Below are positions 32,801 through 33,087 of a stretch of DNA of 33,087 nucleotides, one piece after another. Source of the stretch: Candidatus Galligastranaerophilus faecipullorum (GTDB taxonomy: Bacteria; Cyanobacteriota; Vampirovibrionia; Gastranaerophilales; Gastranaerophilaceae); assembly GCA_018713115.1 (NCBI GenBank), contig DVFS01000023.1, positions 1-33,087 on the forward strand, given 5' to 3'. Within the stretch, counting starts at the first letter, position 1, and the number at the start of each line of letters is the position of its first letter. The position numbers were made by a program, and so were the translations under genes. Below the pieces are notes generated by a model. It had not been told where the DNA came from, searched no databases, and was given only the letters and a program-made list of their open reading frames with translations.

Positions 32801-32849
32801 TGTAACACCCTGTCTTTACCTGATTTTAAATAAAAAAACGGGGGATTAA
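29817..32849 (+). CDS. RND efflux transporter permease (AcrB/CzcA type)
   Basis: 1010 residues, full length. The layout has 12 membrane segments with two large periplasmic loops (about 35-330 and 560-860). TM1 begins FFLKNKFLLVTFVAIL and is followed by P-R-N-E-D-P-G-F, the motif of a widespread RND subgroup. TM4 has LGILVDNSIVISEGI: only the first of the two AcrB aspartates (D407/D408) is kept, the second being Asn. TM10 has GIATNNAVVLLDTI, with Asn where AcrB has Lys940. Proton-driven export of drugs, lipophilic compounds or metals; substrate unassigned. Coupled to the adaptor by ATGA. The stop codon lies inside the loop of the hairpin at 32839-32870. Confidence 0.93.
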   Translation: MSLTRFFLKNKFLLVTFVAILIFGGISYYITTPRNEDPGFKIRTAVVTSIYSGANAIQTDKYVTDKIELATEQMNEVEDIRSRSYEGKSVVYVDVYETYKELQPIWDKLRRKIQKAQSTLPKGITPLVDDEFGDVFGIVLALTGEDFEYWELKDYSDTIKDELLKLEDAAKVEVLGIQEEAVYLYYDNSKLARYNLSPDELKKILEGSNIIAPSGEILTGDRYILVQTEDNYKNIENIKNTALALPQKGDSLKLGDILTVEKTYKDPPDVITGFNGQKALIISLSMRENGNILKFGREVKNKIKELKEYLPIGINLEIAAFQPDYVKYLTDKFTDSLIESVVIVIGLILFILGLKMGFIVGLIIPVTILATFFVMGNLHIGLDKISLSALIISLGILVDNSIVISEGILRKIKAGVNNLEEAAISVCEQFQSPLLISTLTTSCAFLPIYLANSTVSEYTSSLFKVVSITLLISWFLSVTFLPYLIEKFYKNNDKQSSFKEINVSKYASGIIKAALKAPKRTVFFSLVFVALSFIAFSFVPKIFFPDSDRAMFEIEFNLMQGTDIKVTEKIIKKTGEYLKTLDGVKNFSTYCGTSAPRYVLSAAPEPIKSNYGMILVNTKNYKEVSKIVKKVQKYCDTAFPDANTVVRKVPLGPPYDAPVEIRVFGSNENELFKIVREIQKKLREIDGVILVKDDWGAKTPKIKIDMDELTASRYGINNETVATALQAGLSGYEVSNYWRNTTRIPVIYRLNSASRDNINKIDSMSIYSPLYKNSLPLSQTAELSLIFEYPQIFRRNGFLTVTIQGYIDNEKTTAHKVINTIKPYLNSINYPLGYGWEEGGSVENSKKGNRSIAQKIPIAFGIIALLLIGYFNSYKIPFIIFLSALMALSGANIGLLITKSEFGFMTFLAYICLVGIATNNAVVLLDTINHEIKGSENFVLSIQKSARSRITPIFLTAVTTIGGMLPLWIGRDPMFSSLAVAIIFGLITSVSITLFVTPCLYLILNKKTGD

Positions 32850-32870
32850 AGTTAACACTGGAGTCCCCCG
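32832..32870 (-). terminator. Hairpin over the RND stop codon, T-tract on the minus strand
   Basis: Perfect 7-bp stem CGGGGGA/TCCCCCG (32839-32845 and 32864-32870) with an 18-nt loop holding the RND stop codon. A7 precedes it and GAAAAAAA follows it on the plus strand, so the U7 tail belongs to a minus-strand transcript arriving from the repeat element to the right. Confidence 0.6.
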
Positions 32871-33087
32871 GAAAAAAACCTGAGAAGTAAATTTCTTGAC
32901 AGAACTTGTGTTCCGTTGAAATTTACGAGCAGGCAGAAGGATGTCGCTTCAGTTGTAGGCGAAGAATGAGCCGTACAAATGAAGTGTGCGCAGGCGGCGT
33001 AGTAAAATCAAGTCTTTAAAAGACTTAGATTTTCAAGCCGGCCGGAAGAGCACATGCACAGCGGCGATGAGCCGGTGGGCTTGTGCG
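32871..33087 (-). repeat. GC-rich mosaic intergenic element, copy 2 (inverted, cut by the window edge)
   Basis: No coding sense. Read on the minus strand it begins at the window edge with the same 16-mer that opens copy 1 (33072-33087), followed by the 23-mer block (33048-33070, 21/23) and later the 15-mer (32958-32972). It is highly foldable: CAAGCC/GGCTTG plus CCGG/CCGG (33034-33045 with 33072-33083), AAAATC-AAGTCTTT with its complement (33004-33033), and GTAAATTTC/GAAATTTAC (32887-32895 and 32918-32926). It then runs into the U-tailed hairpin at 32832-32870. This fits either a dispersed repeat or a transcribed structured RNA on the minus strand. Confidence 0.65.

Overview
This window looks like chromosome of a low-GC (high 30s % by eye), anaerobic, non-photosynthetic bacterium with Gram-negative envelope genes. 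The best guess is a gut relative of Cyanobacteria (Melainabacteria/Vampirovibrionia, Gastranaerophilales type). The pointers are: a short YidC with a large soluble insert in the position where cyanobacterial YidC has one; a desulfoferrodoxin-ferritin pair (anaerobe superoxide and iron handling); a FliA/WhiG-type sigma factor; PilZ; an RND pump; and several long lineage-type proteins I cannot assign. There are no photosynthesis genes, and I saw no rRNA, tRNA, CRISPR array, transposase or phage gene. The taxonomic call is inference.

Layout. 1-4059: a c-di-GMP (PilZ) protein paired with a secreted glycine-zipper protein, then a 744-residue coiled-coil/tandem-repeat/EF-hand protein, closed by a bidirectional terminator. 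4062-6515: recF (-) divergent from a PfkB sugar kinase that overlaps rqcP. 6516-6900: a noncoding stretch with a GC-rich structured repeat and palindromes ahead of the sigma factor gene. 7729-11068: terminators, yidC (-), mnmE, a possible small RNA, panD. 11065-14952: ilvN and ilvB (-) divergent from a SulP transporter. 15000-16927: desulfoferrodoxin-ferritin, nth (-), thioredoxin. 16973-21684: a large phosphohexomutase and a multi-membrane-segment unknown (both -). 21878-25059: a REC-PAS-histidine kinase, NarL-type regulator and lipoprotein, translationally coupled. 25127-26947: a SprA-related HEAAH protein, tsaB and tsaE (-), and a 58-residue small protein. 26982-32849: an unknown (-), a Xer recombinase, and an RND adaptor and pump. 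32871-33087: a second copy of the GC-rich structured element, in inverted orientation, ending exactly at the window edge.

Most genes are housekeeping: tRNA modification (mnmE, tsaB, tsaE), repair (recF, nth), membrane insertion (yidC), branched-chain amino acid and pantothenate synthesis (ilvBN, panD), and redox and iron homeostasis. Two features stand out. First, many genes have a -10 box only 6-11 bp before the ATG and no Shine-Dalgarno, which suggests frequent leaderless mRNAs. Second, a mosaic, strongly folded intergenic element occurs at 6550-6721 and, inverted, at 32871-33087; it shares three sequence modules in shuffled order and is the best candidate here for something undescribed.
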